The notes beneath the pieces were generated by a model, which had not been told where the DNA came from, ran no database searches, and worked only from the letters and a program-made list of their open reading frames with translations. A stretch of 64,000 bases of DNA from assembly GCF_028713855.1 (NCBI RefSeq), contig NZ_JAQTNN010000017.1:1-64000 (forward strand). Reading direction: 5' to 3'. A program made the translations under genes and the position numbers. Positions within the stretch are counted from its first letter, which is position 1. Each line of letters starts with the position of its first letter. Shown here one piece after another: positions 17,570 to 27,270 of the stretch. The stretch comes from Sulfuricurvum sp. GTDB taxonomy: Bacteria > Campylobacterota > Campylobacteria > Campylobacterales > Sulfurimonadaceae.

Positions 17570-18438
17570 TGGAATTTATCCGAAAAATCGGCTCATGCCT
17601 TGCGACAGGGCTTAAATTTATCCAAGAACATTTTAAAGCGACCGTTTTAGTATTGGTTGTACTTTGGCTGATTCTCCCTTCCGGCGAAGATGGAATATCA
17701 CCCCATAATCTCCAAAAAATCTCCCTGATGGGCCCGATTATAGATGCGACACCCATCGTCGAACAAATCGATGAAGCACGTGAAAACAAAGATATCAAAG
17801 GGGTATTGTTCAGTATTGACTCCCCCGGCGGTGCAGTAGCTCCTTCGGTTGAAATCGCCTATGCCATTAAACGTCTCTCTGAAACCAAACCAACCGTTGT
17901 TTATGCGGCCGGAATCATGGCCAGCGGCGGATATTACTCCGGTATCTGGGGCAATGAGATCGTTGCAAATCCGGGCAGTATGATCGGTTCTATCGGTGTC
18001 ATCATGGAGGGAGCCGATATCTCAGCACTCATGGAAAAAGTAGGAGTAAAAACCCAAGTCGTCCATGCCGGAACCTACAAACAAGTGGGGACATTTGACC
18101 GCCCTTGGAGCGCCGTAGAGCGAGCCGAACTCGATAAAGTGATCGGCGGAACCTATGATCTGTTTGTCGGAGATGTCGCACGCGCTCGCAAACTCGATCT
18201 TAATCGCAGCACTGAATATGCCGATGCCCATATCTTTACCGCTGTACAAGCCAAAAAAGTGGGTCTCGTGGATAGTATCGGAGTGGAATTCGATGCGAAA
18301 AAACGGGTAGAAGCATTGACCAAAATCAGTGATCCGGTTTGGAATAAAGATGATCCGATGGATAAATTTTTCAAACGGTTCGCCGCAGAGGGAGCCAGTT
18401 TAGCTCACATGTATTTTCCGCCGGTTACATTGAAATAA
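17566..18438 (+). CDS. sppA: Signal peptide peptidase SppA (short form)
   Basis: 290 aa S49 peptidase with a single anchor (about residues 22-40). The nucleophile serine is in GIMASGGYYSG and the general-base lysine in HAGTYKQVG. LFSIDSPGGAVAPS is the conserved loop, and NPGSMIGSIGVI completes the site. It is the short, one-domain type (E. coli SppA has a tandem duplication). It degrades leftover signal peptides in the membrane. The gene overlaps the deaminase stop by four bases and its last 14 bases overlap xseA from the other strand. Confidence 0.93.
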   Translation: MMEFIRKIGSCLATGLKFIQEHFKATVLVLVVLWLILPSGEDGISPHNLQKISLMGPIIDATPIVEQIDEARENKDIKGVLFSIDSPGGAVAPSVEIAYAIKRLSETKPTVVYAAGIMASGGYYSGIWGNEIVANPGSMIGSIGVIMEGADISALMEKVGVKTQVVHAGTYKQVGTFDRPWSAVERAELDKVIGGTYDLFVGDVARARKLDLNRSTEYADAHIFTAVQAKKVGLVDSIGVEFDAKKRVEALTKISDPVWNKDDPMDKFFKRFAAEGASLAHMYFPPVTLK

Positions 18439-19678
18439 TCTCTACCACCTCCGAGCGGACAACGCGCCGCTCGTTCATCGCATCAAACCGATCCCCGACA
18501 CTCAGTTCATCCAAATCGATCACTTTCCCATCACGGGCGATCTGCGCAAATCCGCTTTTATTTTTATTCTTCGGGTGGTTGGCATTAAACCCTTCGGTGA
18601 GTTGCGTAATCATAAACCGCTTTTGTCGCAATGTCGATTCGATGCTTTGGGTTAACCGCTCCATTAGTGGTGTAAGCTCTCGTCTGCTTTGTTCCAACCG
18701 TTGTGTCATTTGTCGATTTAACCGCTCTCGCAACTCTTTGACCAGCTCACGTTGAACTTCCAAACGATGCTCTACTCCGTGACGTTTAAATGCCTCTTGC
18801 ATCGAGAGGAGCTGTTCGCGTTTACGCTCCAACCGCTGAGTAATCATCCCATAAGCACTGTATCGAATCTCATCGATACTTTGAGATAGCTCGTTTTGAT
18901 CGGGGAGAAGCATCTGCATCGCGGCGCTCGGTGTCGGTGCGCGCATATCGCACACGTAGTCGCTGATTACCCAATCGATCTCATGCCCTACAGCTGACAT
19001 CACGGGAGTGTTCATGGCGAAAATCGCATCGGCAACGATCTCCTCGTTAAATGCCCATAAATCCTCGATACTTCCACCGCCCCGTCCGACAACCACCGCA
19101 TCCGCGTTTAACGTATCAGCATAGCGAAGTGCATCGGCAATTTGTCCTGATGCACTTGATCCTTGAACCAATACATCCAGTACGATGAGTTTAACTAACG
19201 GCCATCGCCCAGAGGCGACTCTTTGCATGTCCTGCAATGCCGCTCCCGTCGCCGAGGTGACTAACACTATGATTTCGGGGAATTTAGGAAAGGTTTTTTT
19301 GCGTGCAGGGTCGAAGTAGCCTTTGGCTTCCAGTTTTTGTTTTAACTGCTCAAATGCTACCGCCAATGCCCCAGCACCGTAAGGCTCGGCGCTAAATGCG
19401 TTGATCTGATACTCGCCTCGCGGTTTGTAGAGTGATAATGCCCCGTGTAGGATGATATGAGCCCCCTCTTCGAGAGAGAACTTCAGCCGTGCGGCATTTC
19501 CCTTGAACATCACACATTTGATCGCGGAATCGTTGTCTTTGAGGGTGAAGTAGATATGTCCGCTGCCGTGTTTGGTGACACGGGAGAGTTCACCCTCGAC
19601 GCTGACAAATTCAAAAGAGGTTTCTAAAAGCGTCTTGATCTGCTCATTAAGACCGCTGACGCTGAGAGTGGAAGCCAT
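18425..19678 (-). CDS. xseA: Exodeoxyribonuclease VII large subunit
   Basis: 417 aa. With XseB it degrades single-stranded DNA. It has the N-terminal OB fold (about 1-100: VEGELSRVTKHGSGHIYFTLKD) and the catalytic domain, with VTSATGAALQDM, VVVGRGGGSIEDLWAFNEE and AVGHEIDW. A long coiled-coil segment (about 265-370) rich in Arg/Glu/Leu follows, and a C-terminal beta-hairpin ends the protein. The binding site is weak (AAAAAGTAGTTTT before ATG), and the gene follows ubiE by four bases. Confidence 0.95.
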   Translation of the reverse strand: MASTLSVSGLNEQIKTLLETSFEFVSVEGELSRVTKHGSGHIYFTLKDNDSAIKCVMFKGNAARLKFSLEEGAHIILHGALSLYKPRGEYQINAFSAEPYGAGALAVAFEQLKQKLEAKGYFDPARKKTFPKFPEIIVLVTSATGAALQDMQRVASGRWPLVKLIVLDVLVQGSSASGQIADALRYADTLNADAVVVGRGGGSIEDLWAFNEEIVADAIFAMNTPVMSAVGHEIDWVISDYVCDMRAPTPSAAMQMLLPDQNELSQSIDEIRYSAYGMITQRLERKREQLLSMQEAFKRHGVEHRLEVQRELVKELRERLNRQMTQRLEQSRRELTPLMERLTQSIESTLRQKRFMITQLTEGFNANHPKNKNKSGFAQIARDGKVIDLDELSVGDRFDAMNERRVVRSEVVEIISM

Positions 19679-19682
19679 AAAA

Positions 19683-20393
19683 CTACTTTTTACGGGCGAT
19701 CATCAGGGTCGAAATATCCATTGAAAAGCTTTTGGTATAAAGCATCTCAAATCCTGCTTCTTCGAGCTCCGTTTTCATCTTGCCGACGGTTAAAAATCCC
19801 TCAATAGAATCGGGGAGATAGCGGTATGCTTCATAGTTGTTGGAAATCAATCCGCCGATACGCGGAAGGACATTGTTCATGTACCAATCGCGTACTTTTC
19901 CAAGAGTTGACGGATTTTCATTTTTCATAAATTCGAGGATGACAACCAATCCGCCCGGTTTGAGAACACGGTTAAATTCACGCAATCCTGCCTGACGTTC
20001 GACAACGTTACGAATACCGTACGAAATACTGATGATATCGGCTGACGTGTCAGGCTTCGGAAGTTCCGTTGCCGGAGCGATGTGAAACGACATCAGCGGA
20101 AACTTCTCTACTCCGACACTGACCATCCCCTCGGAAGGGTCGACACCGACGATTTCGCTGACACTAATTCCGGCTTTGTCTGCACGGCGTTTCCAGTATC
20201 CCATCATATCGCCCGTACCGCATGCCACATCGACAATCGAATCAATGCTTTTCGTCGAACAATAACCAAATGCCAAATCACACGCTTTGCGGCGCCAAAA
20301 GGTATCGACACCCATACTAAGCACCCGATTTGCACGATCATACGTCGGTGCAATGTCGTTGAACATCGATACGATTTTCTCTTGTTTGGTCAT
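19683..20393 (-). CDS. ubiE: Demethylmenaquinone methyltransferase UbiE/MenG
   Basis: 236 aa from the ATG at 20393, which overlaps the ribD stop (TTATGA) and is preceded by AGGAACTTTT. It is a class I SAM-dependent methyltransferase: motif I DVACGTGDMMG, UbiE signatures YDRANRVLSMG and ISISYGIRNV, and FNRVLKPGGLVVILEF. It does the last step of menaquinone synthesis, matching the futalosine-type deaminase encoded 2 kb away. Organisms of this lineage normally lack ubiquinone, so the menaquinone role is preferred. Confidence 0.93.
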   Translation of the reverse strand: MTKQEKIVSMFNDIAPTYDRANRVLSMGVDTFWRRKACDLAFGYCSTKSIDSIVDVACGTGDMMGYWKRRADKAGISVSEIVGVDPSEGMVSVGVEKFPLMSFHIAPATELPKPDTSADIISISYGIRNVVERQAGLREFNRVLKPGGLVVILEFMKNENPSTLGKVRDWYMNNVLPRIGGLISNNYEAYRYLPDSIEGFLTVGKMKTELEEAGFEMLYTKSFSMDISTLMIARKK

Positions 20394-21412
20394 AAAAGTT
20401 CCTGTTGTTTCTTCATCCAAAGAATTATATTATCGGTGATTTTAGCGTGCAGTACCTCAAAATCCTCTGTAACGGTTCCAAGAGTTTGTGTTCCACCGCC
20501 GATTTTAGGCGCAATGTAACCGAGATACCAATCACATAGATTAGAGCTTGCTTCTAACATCCCTGCTCCACCCTCAATCATCACTAATCGATAATTGTGA
20601 ATCTGTTCAAAATCCGATGCAATAAATACCTGTCGGTTGGGAATATTAAAAAGAGGAATGGTTCGGTCAAAGTCTTCATCACGAGAATAAATCAGTACAT
20701 CGGGAGCGTTACCGTTCACCAACCGCGCATCTAACGTCGGTTTGTCTTGCCGTACGGTATTGCCGCCGATCACGATCAAATCACATTTATCCCGTAATGC
20801 GTGCATATGCGTCCTTGAAGCGGCAGAGCTGATCGTTCCGTTATCAATTGTCCCATCAAGTCGCTGTGCCCATTTAAAGAAAACGAAGGGATTGGTTTGC
20901 CATTTCAAAAACGGCTCCAGCAGTTTTTTTCCCTCTGTTTCCATTATCCCAAAAACACACTCTGCCCCTGAAACACTCACTATTTCAGCACCCCCTGCAG
21001 CTGCCGGATTGGGATCTTTGCAACTGATAAAAAGAGATTTTATCCCTAAATCACGAATCAATAAAGCACATGAAGGGGTTTTTCCGCTGTGAGAACACGG
21101 TTCCAGTGTCACTGCCATAGAAACTGTATGAAATAGTCCATTGTGATGAGTTCGAAGGTAATCATGTATGTAATGAGAATCGTCCGAATCCGCTATCGAT
21201 ACATCACCGCTTAAAAGCGTATAAGCATCACGTAGAGCATAGACTTCGGCATGAGGACCGCCTGCAATTTTATGTGCACCTACGGATACAATTGAACCGT
21301 TTTCAGAAATACAAGCTGCACCGACGGCAGGGTTAGGAAAAGTGAGTAGTTGATAATCCCACGCCGCATTCAGGGCGAGGGTCATAGCGTGGGTAGCAGT
21401 GGTGGGTTTCAT
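20390..21412 (-). CDS. ribD: Riboflavin bifunctional deaminase/reductase RibD
   Basis: About 340 aa. The N-terminal deaminase domain has the zinc motifs PHAEVYAL and LEPCSHSGKTPSC, and the C-terminal reductase domain starts near LKWQTNPFVFFKWAQRLDG and includes GGNTVRQDKPTLDARL and MIEGGAGML. It catalyses two early riboflavin steps. The ATG at 21412 overlaps the rimP stop by one base (TAATG); a GTG two codons upstream is possible. The deaminase has a longer insertion (DDSHYIHDYLRTHHNG) than E. coli RibD. Confidence 0.93.
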   Translation of the reverse strand: MKPTTATHAMTLALNAAWDYQLLTFPNPAVGAACISENGSIVSVGAHKIAGGPHAEVYALRDAYTLLSGDVSIADSDDSHYIHDYLRTHHNGLFHTVSMAVTLEPCSHSGKTPSCALLIRDLGIKSLFISCKDPNPAAAGGAEIVSVSGAECVFGIMETEGKKLLEPFLKWQTNPFVFFKWAQRLDGTIDNGTISSAASRTHMHALRDKCDLIVIGGNTVRQDKPTLDARLVNGNAPDVLIYSRDEDFDRTIPLFNIPNRQVFIASDFEQIHNYRLVMIEGGAGMLEASSNLCDWYLGYIAPKIGGGTQTLGTVTEDFEVLHAKITDNIILWMKKQQELL

Positions 21413-21843
21413 TACCACTCGAAGTAGGTTTTTGCCTTGCTAATCGAGCGAAAAGGGATACGCTTTTCGCCATCTTCTTTGGTTTTAAGGATGACTTCGT
21501 CGTTTTCAACGCCGATCACTTCACCCTCATATTTTTCTTTTGAAAGGGTACTCAAAGAGGCTTTTTCACCTACCGATTGGATAAAGTGCTCTAATGTTTT
21601 GAGTTTACGCTCAATCCCCGGAGAGCTTACTTCCAAACGATACTCACCGCTAACCGGTGACGTGACGTCTAACAAAGGGGAGATCAAATGGGTCACTTCA
21701 ACACATTTATCCAGTGTTACACCGCCCGGAGCTGTGACGCTTACGCGGAAAATAGTGTTTTCATTTTCATTGAAGACAGCTGTATCGTATAACGATAAGC
21801 CGACCGATTCAACCATTTTTTTGATATCGCTCTCAAGACTCAT
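21412..21843 (-). CDS. rimP: Ribosome maturation factor RimP
   Basis: 143 aa from the ATG at 21843; AAGGAGAAAAAAG gives a strong binding site, while a longer frame would start inside rbfA without one. Features: an N-terminal alpha/beta domain with VEVTHLISPLLD, EYRLEVSSPGIERKL, and a C-terminal SH3-like domain ending KAKTYFEW. It assists 30S assembly. It overlaps the end of rbfA by 11 bases in the conserved infB-rbfA-rimP group. Confidence 0.93.
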   Translation of the reverse strand: MSLESDIKKMVESVGLSLYDTAVFNENENTIFRVSVTAPGGVTLDKCVEVTHLISPLLDVTSPVSGEYRLEVSSPGIERKLKTLEHFIQSVGEKASLSTLSKEKYEGEVIGVENDEVILKTKEDGEKRIPFRSISKAKTYFEW

Positions 21844-22198
21844 CTTTTTTCTCCTTCGCGATTTGGGCGAACAATGCCTCGATATTTTGGCTTCGTTTAA
21901 GGGTGTCATCAAACACGAATGTCATACGTGGGGAACGGAACCACCCTTGATCTTTCATACAGTGCTCTTCGATAATCGGACGGGCTTTTTCAAGCAGTTT
22001 TAAAAAGACAGCCTGCTCTTGCGGCGTATAGTGATGAGGGTCAAGATACACTTTTGCATCGCTTCGTCCGCGTGAGCAATGGACATCAATGACGTCCACT
22101 TCACGCACACGCGCATCGGAAAGTTGTGAAATCGCTTCGGGAATCAACTCTTTTAGAATCGACTCCGTTCGCTTGATTTTTATTTGTGCCGGCGTCAC
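21833..22198 (-). CDS. rbfA: Ribosome-binding factor A
   Basis: 121 aa KH-type 30S maturation factor. Typical segments are [41 protein letters not shown] and [22 protein letters not shown]. The start codon is GTG (22198), overlapping the infB stop as GTGA, so its translation is probably coupled to IF-2. The charged tail ends KEKKDES. Confidence 0.92.
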   Translation of the reverse strand: MTPAQIKIKRTESILKELIPEAISQLSDARVREVDVIDVHCSRGRSDAKVYLDPHHYTPQEQAVFLKLLEKARPIIEEHCMKDQGWFRSPRMTFVFDDTLKRSQNIEALFAQIAKEKKDES

Positions 22199-24738
22199 AG
22201 GGATACTTTTGTCTCGATTTTTTTGAAGGTTTCGATAACGTCACCCACTTTGACATCGCTGTATCCGTTAAGAACAACACCACAGTCAAACCCTTTACCG
22301 ACCTCTTTGACATCGTCTTTGAAACGTCGAAGAGAGGTGAGATCACCCTCATGGATAACAACGCCGTCACGGATAACGCGTACCATTCCGCCGCGTACCA
22401 ATTTACCGTCAACAACCACACATCCTGCGATGGTTCCTGCACCTTTAGGCATTGGGAACGTATCACGAACTTCGGCTTGTCCTGTATTCTCTTCACGGAA
22501 TTGTGGTGCCATCATACCGCCAAGCAACAATTTAACATCGTCGATCAACTGATAAATGATAGAGTACGTTTTAATCTCCACACCCATTTGTTTTGCCATA
22601 GCATTGACATTACCGGTAGGACGAACATTAAATCCAAGTAGAGCACAGTTTTCACTGTTGTTCACCAACGCAACGTCGTTTTCGGTAATGCCACCGACAC
22701 CGCTGGAGATCACTTCAACTTTTACTTCTTCATTACGCAACTCTGCAAGAGCCGATTTAATCGCTTCAAGAGAACCGTGAACGTCTGTTTTAAGAACCAC
22801 TTTAAGCGCTTTGATACGCCCCTCAGCAATCAATGACGTCAAGTCATCAAACGATGCTTTAGTACTCAATGAAAGCTCACGGTGACGATCATACTCAGCA
22901 CGTTTTTGTGCTACTTCACGCGCTTCACGATCACTTTCCATCGCCATCATTACTTCGCCCGATGGCGGTACGTCACTCAAACCGACAACAACGGCGGTTT
23001 GACTCGGTCCGATTTGTTGAAGCTGTACTTTGCGATCATTGATCAACGCACGAACGCGTCCATAAGCACCACCGCACACGATGTTGTCTCCGACACGTAA
23101 CGTTCCGTTTTGAACGATGACGGTAGCAACCGGTCCACGTCCTTTTTCTAACGTACTCTCGACAACTACCGCTTTCGCCATAACATCAGGATTCGCTTTG
23201 AGCTCCATCACTTCGGATTGGAGCAAGATCGCTTCTAATAGTTCATCAATACCGGTCATAGCTTTTGCTGAAACGCCGACGAACTCGACATCTCCGCCCC
23301 ACTCGGTAGGGTTAAGTCCAAGTTCCGCCATTTGTGCTTTAACCATATCCGGATTTGCACCCGGTTTGTCCATTTTATTGACCGCAACGATCACAGGAAC
23401 TTTTGCATCTTTCGCATGCTGAACCGATTCGCGGGTTTGAGGTTTAACCCCATCGTCTGCCGCAACGACAATAACGATAATATCGGTCAACTGTGCACCG
23501 CGTGAACGCATTGCACTAAACGCTTCGTGTCCCGGAGTATCCAAGAAAGTAATCAATTTACCTTTTTGCTCTACCGAGTAAGCACCGATATGCTGAGTAA
23601 TTCCTCCCGCTTCGCCGTGTGCCACTTTGGCATTACGGATCGCGTCAAGGAGAGAGGTTTTACCATGGTCAACGTGTCCCATGATCGTGATAACCGGAGG
23701 ACGCTCAACGGAACCTTCACTGTCTTCGTGCTCTTCATCGTAAGCCGTTTCAAGATTAAACGCATCTTTTGGATCGATGGTGGTCACTTCGACACCAAAC
23801 TCACTCGCCAAGATTTCAATCTCATCTTTGCCCAAAAAGTCATTTTTAGTAACCATCATCCCAAGATCAAAAAGGACTTTGATAACCGCAGAAATACTCT
23901 GCCCTACTTTTTCAGCAAATTCATAAACACGGACATCTTCTGCAATTTCAACGTGAGTGATAACTTCGTCTTCTTTTGCATCTTTCGTATAACGCTTACG
24001 TGCTTCACGAGAGACTTGACGCGGTTTACCACGATTAGCACCTTGTTTTTTACCCGCATTACGACCGATAGGTTTTTTCTCTTTCGGTTTTTGCTCTTCT
24101 TCCGGTGGTAAACTTGCACCCAAATCGTTGAAATCCATCAATACGACTTGATCTTGCTCGTAATCCATTGATACGTCAGAAATTCCGCCGCCAAAGATAT
24201 CAAGACGAACCCCTTGATCTTTTTTCTGTACCGGTGCACTGCTGCTTTGTGTTTTTTTCGCTCGTTTAGCTTCTAACTCACGTTGAGCCTGCTCACTGAG
24301 TTTGCCATAACTGGAGACATGAGTACTCTCATGACGAACCGGTGCTATGACTTCTTCTTCAACTGGACGCTTTTTCTTAACGATTTTCAGCCCCGAACGT
24401 TTTGGTACTTCTACCTCTATTGGTGCTTCGACTGATGTTTCATCTTTTGTTTCGACCACCGATGCTACGGATTGAATACTTTCTTCTGTTACGGCAACAG
24501 CAGCAACAGCAACGGGAGCTTCTTCTGGCGAAGCAGCTTTAGAGGAAGACTTGGGCGCTGTATTTTCAGCAGATGCCCCGCTCATGATATAGTTCATGAT
24601 TTGTTCAGCTTCTTCGATCGAAACCGAACTTGAGGCAGTTTTTACATTGAGCCCCATTGCGGCTGCTTTATCCACTACCTCTTTTGAATTGATACCAAGC
24701 TCTTTGGCAATTTCATGAACTCTAACTTTATCCATCAT
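22195..24738 (-). CDS. infB: Translation initiation factor IF-2
   Basis: 847 aa. It places fMet-tRNA in the ribosomal P site. The small IF2_N module is at residues about 2-55, followed by a long Ala/Glu/Lys-rich linker with a second IF2_N-like segment near residue 270. The GTPase domain has [20 protein letters not shown] and NKMDKPGA, and domains II-IV reach the C-terminus. The start lies in the end of ylxR, and two consecutive ATGs (24738, 24735) follow AAAGGAGATCATCGTTA. Size and motif content are normal. Confidence 0.98.
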   Translation of the reverse strand: MMDKVRVHEIAKELGINSKEVVDKAAAMGLNVKTASSSVSIEEAEQIMNYIMSGASAENTAPKSSSKAASPEEAPVAVAAVAVTEESIQSVASVVETKDETSVEAPIEVEVPKRSGLKIVKKKRPVEEEVIAPVRHESTHVSSYGKLSEQAQRELEAKRAKKTQSSSAPVQKKDQGVRLDIFGGGISDVSMDYEQDQVVLMDFNDLGASLPPEEEQKPKEKKPIGRNAGKKQGANRGKPRQVSREARKRYTKDAKEDEVITHVEIAEDVRVYEFAEKVGQSISAVIKVLFDLGMMVTKNDFLGKDEIEILASEFGVEVTTIDPKDAFNLETAYDEEHEDSEGSVERPPVITIMGHVDHGKTSLLDAIRNAKVAHGEAGGITQHIGAYSVEQKGKLITFLDTPGHEAFSAMRSRGAQLTDIIVIVVAADDGVKPQTRESVQHAKDAKVPVIVAVNKMDKPGANPDMVKAQMAELGLNPTEWGGDVEFVGVSAKAMTGIDELLEAILLQSEVMELKANPDVMAKAVVVESTLEKGRGPVATVIVQNGTLRVGDNIVCGGAYGRVRALINDRKVQLQQIGPSQTAVVVGLSDVPPSGEVMMAMESDREAREVAQKRAEYDRHRELSLSTKASFDDLTSLIAEGRIKALKVVLKTDVHGSLEAIKSALAELRNEEVKVEVISSGVGGITENDVALVNNSENCALLGFNVRPTGNVNAMAKQMGVEIKTYSIIYQLIDDVKLLLGGMMAPQFREENTGQAEVRDTFPMPKGAGTIAGCVVVDGKLVRGGMVRVIRDGVVIHEGDLTSLRRFKDDVKEVGKGFDCGVVLNGYSDVKVGDVIETFKKIETKVSL

Positions 24739-24982
24739 TAACGATGATCTCCTTTAACCGATTCATTAGCTCTACCGTTGCGCCGCTTTTACATTGACGG
24801 GACAACTGACCCGGAGTCTTCTTATGCTCAATACAAGATCGACACATATAAAAACTTCTTCCTATATGACTATAAGGTTCCAATAACCCATTGCGACATT
24901 GAAGGCGTAAAAGTGCAGATTGAGCGAAGCGCTCACGACAAACCACGCACATGCGTATAGGCTGATGTAACTTTTGCGCCAT
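24728..24982 (-). CDS. ylxR: YlxR family (DUF448) RNA-binding protein
   Basis: 84 aa from the ATG at 24982; an in-frame TTG three codons earlier is the alternative start. The family signature is [10 protein letters not shown] near the N-terminus with Arg-rich surface, plus [11 protein letters not shown], so four cysteines form a possible zinc site (CxxC ... CxxC). YlxR proteins are small, basic RNA-binding or nucleoid-associated proteins encoded next to infB. The gene overlaps infB by 11 bases. Confidence 0.85.
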   Translation of the reverse strand: MAQKLHQPIRMCVVCRERFAQSALLRLQCRNGLLEPYSHIGRSFYMCRSCIEHKKTPGQLSRQCKSGATVELMNRLKEIIVNDG

Positions 24983-25002
24983 TATATCCAATACTTTCTT
25001 AG

Positions 25003-25884
25003 TTATCGTTCGACAACTAAACCGTCATTATCAAAGCCCAAAATTTTGACCTCGAAATCGGTAAATTCCGACTTAAACTTATCCGCTAACATTTGAGCAT
25101 CTTGATCATACACCATGTTGAAAAAAGTCGATCCGCTACCGGAGAGGGTACTCATCAATGCACCATTTTCATAGGCCATTTTTTGGACGGCAAACAGTTC
25201 TGGAAGCATCTTCATCCGTATTTTTTGATGGAAACGGTCTTGTGTCGTAAGGCGCAGCATCTCCCAATCTTCATTGAAAAATGCCCCTACCGTTACCGCC
25301 GTATGCGAGAGGTTAAACACAGCGTTCTCTTTGCTGTACGATTTAGGGAGGGTTGTACGCGATTTGGCGGTTGAGATCGGCTTGTTCGGAATGACTACGA
25401 CCGCTTTGAGATAATCAGGGAGGTGTTTTTGCTGGGAAAAAACTTTTTGTTTCTCCACCATTGCGGCATTAAATCCTCCCATGACTGCCGGAGTGATATT
25501 GTCAGGATGACTTTCATACACAAGGGCGTGATTGAGGATACGACGCTTTGACACCTTGACCCCTGCGGCTTCGTGTGCACAGCTGATCGCGCTTACGATG
25601 ACCGCCGAAGAACTCCCAAGTCCTCGAGACATCGGGATTTGGTTGTAAAACGTAAATTTGAAGTTTTGCCGTTTTTGGGTTAAACGGCGGTAATGTTCGT
25701 TGAAAATACTGACGAACAGATTGTTCCCTTTAAGACGTGGATTGTTTTCCCCCTCACCTTTGATCGAAACGGCAAAAAAGCGGGAAGGAACCAATTCAAC
25801 TTGGTTACGTAAATCGACGGCAAGGCCTAATGAGTCAAATCCGGGTCCTAAATTCGCACTCGTTGCGGGTACACTAACGAACAA
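25003..25884 (-). CDS. thrB: Homoserine kinase
   Basis: 293 aa GHMP kinase that phosphorylates homoserine in threonine synthesis. Motifs: [19 protein letters not shown] at the N-terminus, ATP-binding [15 protein letters not shown] (about 88-102) and the C-terminal [11 protein letters not shown]. The start is TTG at 25884, placed six bases after AAGGA; no ATG gives the conserved N-terminus. Its position between tsaB and ylxR is as in Helicobacter. Confidence 0.95.
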   Translation of the reverse strand: MFVSVPATSANLGPGFDSLGLAVDLRNQVELVPSRFFAVSIKGEGENNPRLKGNNLFVSIFNEHYRRLTQKRQNFKFTFYNQIPMSRGLGSSSAVIVSAISCAHEAAGVKVSKRRILNHALVYESHPDNITPAVMGGFNAAMVEKQKVFSQQKHLPDYLKAVVVIPNKPISTAKSRTTLPKSYSKENAVFNLSHTAVTVGAFFNEDWEMLRLTTQDRFHQKIRMKMLPELFAVQKMAYENGALMSTLSGSGSTFFNMVYDQDAQMLADKFKSEFTDFEVKILGFDNDGLVVER

Positions 25885-25893
25885 ATAATTTCC

Positions 25894-26346
25894 TTATCCT
25901 ACGGCATCAATCCCATAATAAGGGAGATTGTCCGAATCAAATTTTTCTAAATCGATATTTTTGGGGAGTTCAAATGCGATAATCTCAGGTGAGACTATCG
26001 GTTCTAACTCAATGGTTGTCCTATTTTTAACAAAATAGAGCTTTCCTACTGCTTTGATGGGGCTATTTTGGTTGAAAAAAAAGGCATCCGTTGCTAAAAG
26101 GGGGATTTTTAGCGTAATACTGAGGGTTTTGAGAAACAAATAGGTGACCTTAATCCCCATAAAACTTCCCGGCCCTTTAGCATAAATGAAATTTGAAAAG
26201 GTGTAGCGTTTCAGCAGTGAATCAAAAATCTCTGCCAAAACATCCGAACTCATCCCCTCGGAACGAATCTCTTCGACTAAAATTCCGTCTTTGTAGATAC
26301 CGACAAGTACAGGGGAACTCAGAGCAATGACAAGGGCATCATGCAT
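25894..26346 (-). CDS. tsaB: TsaB-like protein (t6A tRNA modification), short form
   Basis: 150 aa from the ATG at 26346, which overlaps the lpxC stop (ATGCATGA). The diagnostic stretch is IYAKGPGSFMGIKVTYLFLKTLS, matching the GPGSFTGLR motif of TsaB, the partner of TsaD in making threonylcarbamoyl-adenosine at tRNA position 37. It is much shorter than E. coli TsaB (231 aa): the second actin-like half is mostly missing. Helicobacter has an equally short gene (HP1051) at this position. The family call is moderately secure. Confidence 0.72.
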   Translation of the reverse strand: MHDALVIALSSPVLVGIYKDGILVEEIRSEGMSSDVLAEIFDSLLKRYTFSNFIYAKGPGSFMGIKVTYLFLKTLSITLKIPLLATDAFFFNQNSPIKAVGKLYFVKNRTTIELEPIVSPEIIAFELPKNIDLEKFDSDNLPYYGIDAVG

Positions 26347-27223
26347 ACGCTTTGGCCAACTCTTTGGACTCAGCAGTGGCGAGCTCGACAATCTCGTAGT
26401 TGGCAGGATCTTTGAGAAGTTCGAGGGTTAATTTGTGGTTAAGATCATGACTCCCTGCGTAAGCTTCGTAATTACCTATAAAATTCATTCCGATCAGAGA
26501 CATATCACCGATTGCATCGAGAATTTTATGACGAACGAATTCATCTCCGAATCTAAGTCCTTCGGGATTGAGTACTTTTTTATCGTCCAATACAACTGCA
26601 TTCTCCAAACTTCCGCCCAGTGCCAACCCTTTGGAACGAAGATACTGTACTTCATGGACAAATCCGAAGGTACGCGCCCGGGCAATCTCTTTTTTGTAGT
26701 TTTCTTTCGTAAACTTCAAAATATAACTTTGCTTATCGATAACGGGATGAGCGAATTTGATCGTAAAATCGTAATTCATATCATTCGAGGGGATCAGTTT
26801 GACATACTTATCCCCCTCTTGAACAATAACCTCTTTTTTGATTCTCATGATTTTTTTGGCGGTATCTTGCATGATGATTCCGGCTTCTTCGAGAAGCATA
26901 CAAAAACTCATTGAAGAGCCATCCATCACAGGGACTTCATCCGCATCCACAATAACGCGAAGGTTATCGATACCGTAAGCATAAATAGCCGATAACATAT
27001 GCTCAATCGTCGAAATAGTTACTCCGTCTTTACCGATAACCGTGGCCATTTTGGTATCAACAACGTTTGCAGGGATCAGAGGAATTGAGACTCCGGCGTC
27101 ACTGCGGTAAAAAACAATACCGCTGTTGACCCCTAACGGCTCCAGCCGCAATTTGACAGGGGAACCCCGATGCAAACCGATCCCTACGAGTTCGACATTT
27201 TTACCTATCGTTGTTTGCATCAT
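26339..27223 (-). CDS. lpxC: UDP-3-O-acyl-N-acetylglucosamine deacetylase LpxC
   Basis: 294 aa zinc amidase, the committed step of lipid A synthesis. Zinc ligands: His in STIEHMLSA, and His plus Asp in VRHKILDAIGD. The catalytic base region is AYAGSHDLNHKL. QTTIGKNVELVGIGLHRGSPVKLRL is the standard N-terminus. Start at one of two adjacent ATGs (27223 or 27220) after AAGGAAAAC. Essential enzyme; the length is normal. Confidence 0.97.
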   Translation of the reverse strand: MMQTTIGKNVELVGIGLHRGSPVKLRLEPLGVNSGIVFYRSDAGVSIPLIPANVVDTKMATVIGKDGVTISTIEHMLSAIYAYGIDNLRVIVDADEVPVMDGSSMSFCMLLEEAGIIMQDTAKKIMRIKKEVIVQEGDKYVKLIPSNDMNYDFTIKFAHPVIDKQSYILKFTKENYKKEIARARTFGFVHEVQYLRSKGLALGGSLENAVVLDDKKVLNPEGLRFGDEFVRHKILDAIGDMSLIGMNFIGNYEAYAGSHDLNHKLTLELLKDPANYEIVELATAESKELAKAYA

Positions 27224-27257
27224 ATGAGTGTTTTCCTTAGCTCTTTCAACTTATAAA

Positions 27258-27263
27258 ATTATA
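27258..27263 (-). promoter_or_regulatory. -10 box upstream of lpxC
   Basis: TATAAT on the minus strand in the 47-base gap between the M23 peptidase stop and lpxC, 35 bases before the start. The short gap still allows an independent lpxC promoter; no clear -35 is seen. Confidence 0.4.
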
Positions 27264-27270
27264 GCGTGTT

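Noticed and set aside
23527-24111. 194-codon plus-strand frame inside infB
   Set aside because: Phe/Ile/Thr-rich composition is what the complement of the infB coding sequence yields; no supporting signals.
26435-26914. 159-codon plus-strand frame inside lpxC
   Set aside because: Antisense to a certain essential gene, no start signals, no recognisable sequence.
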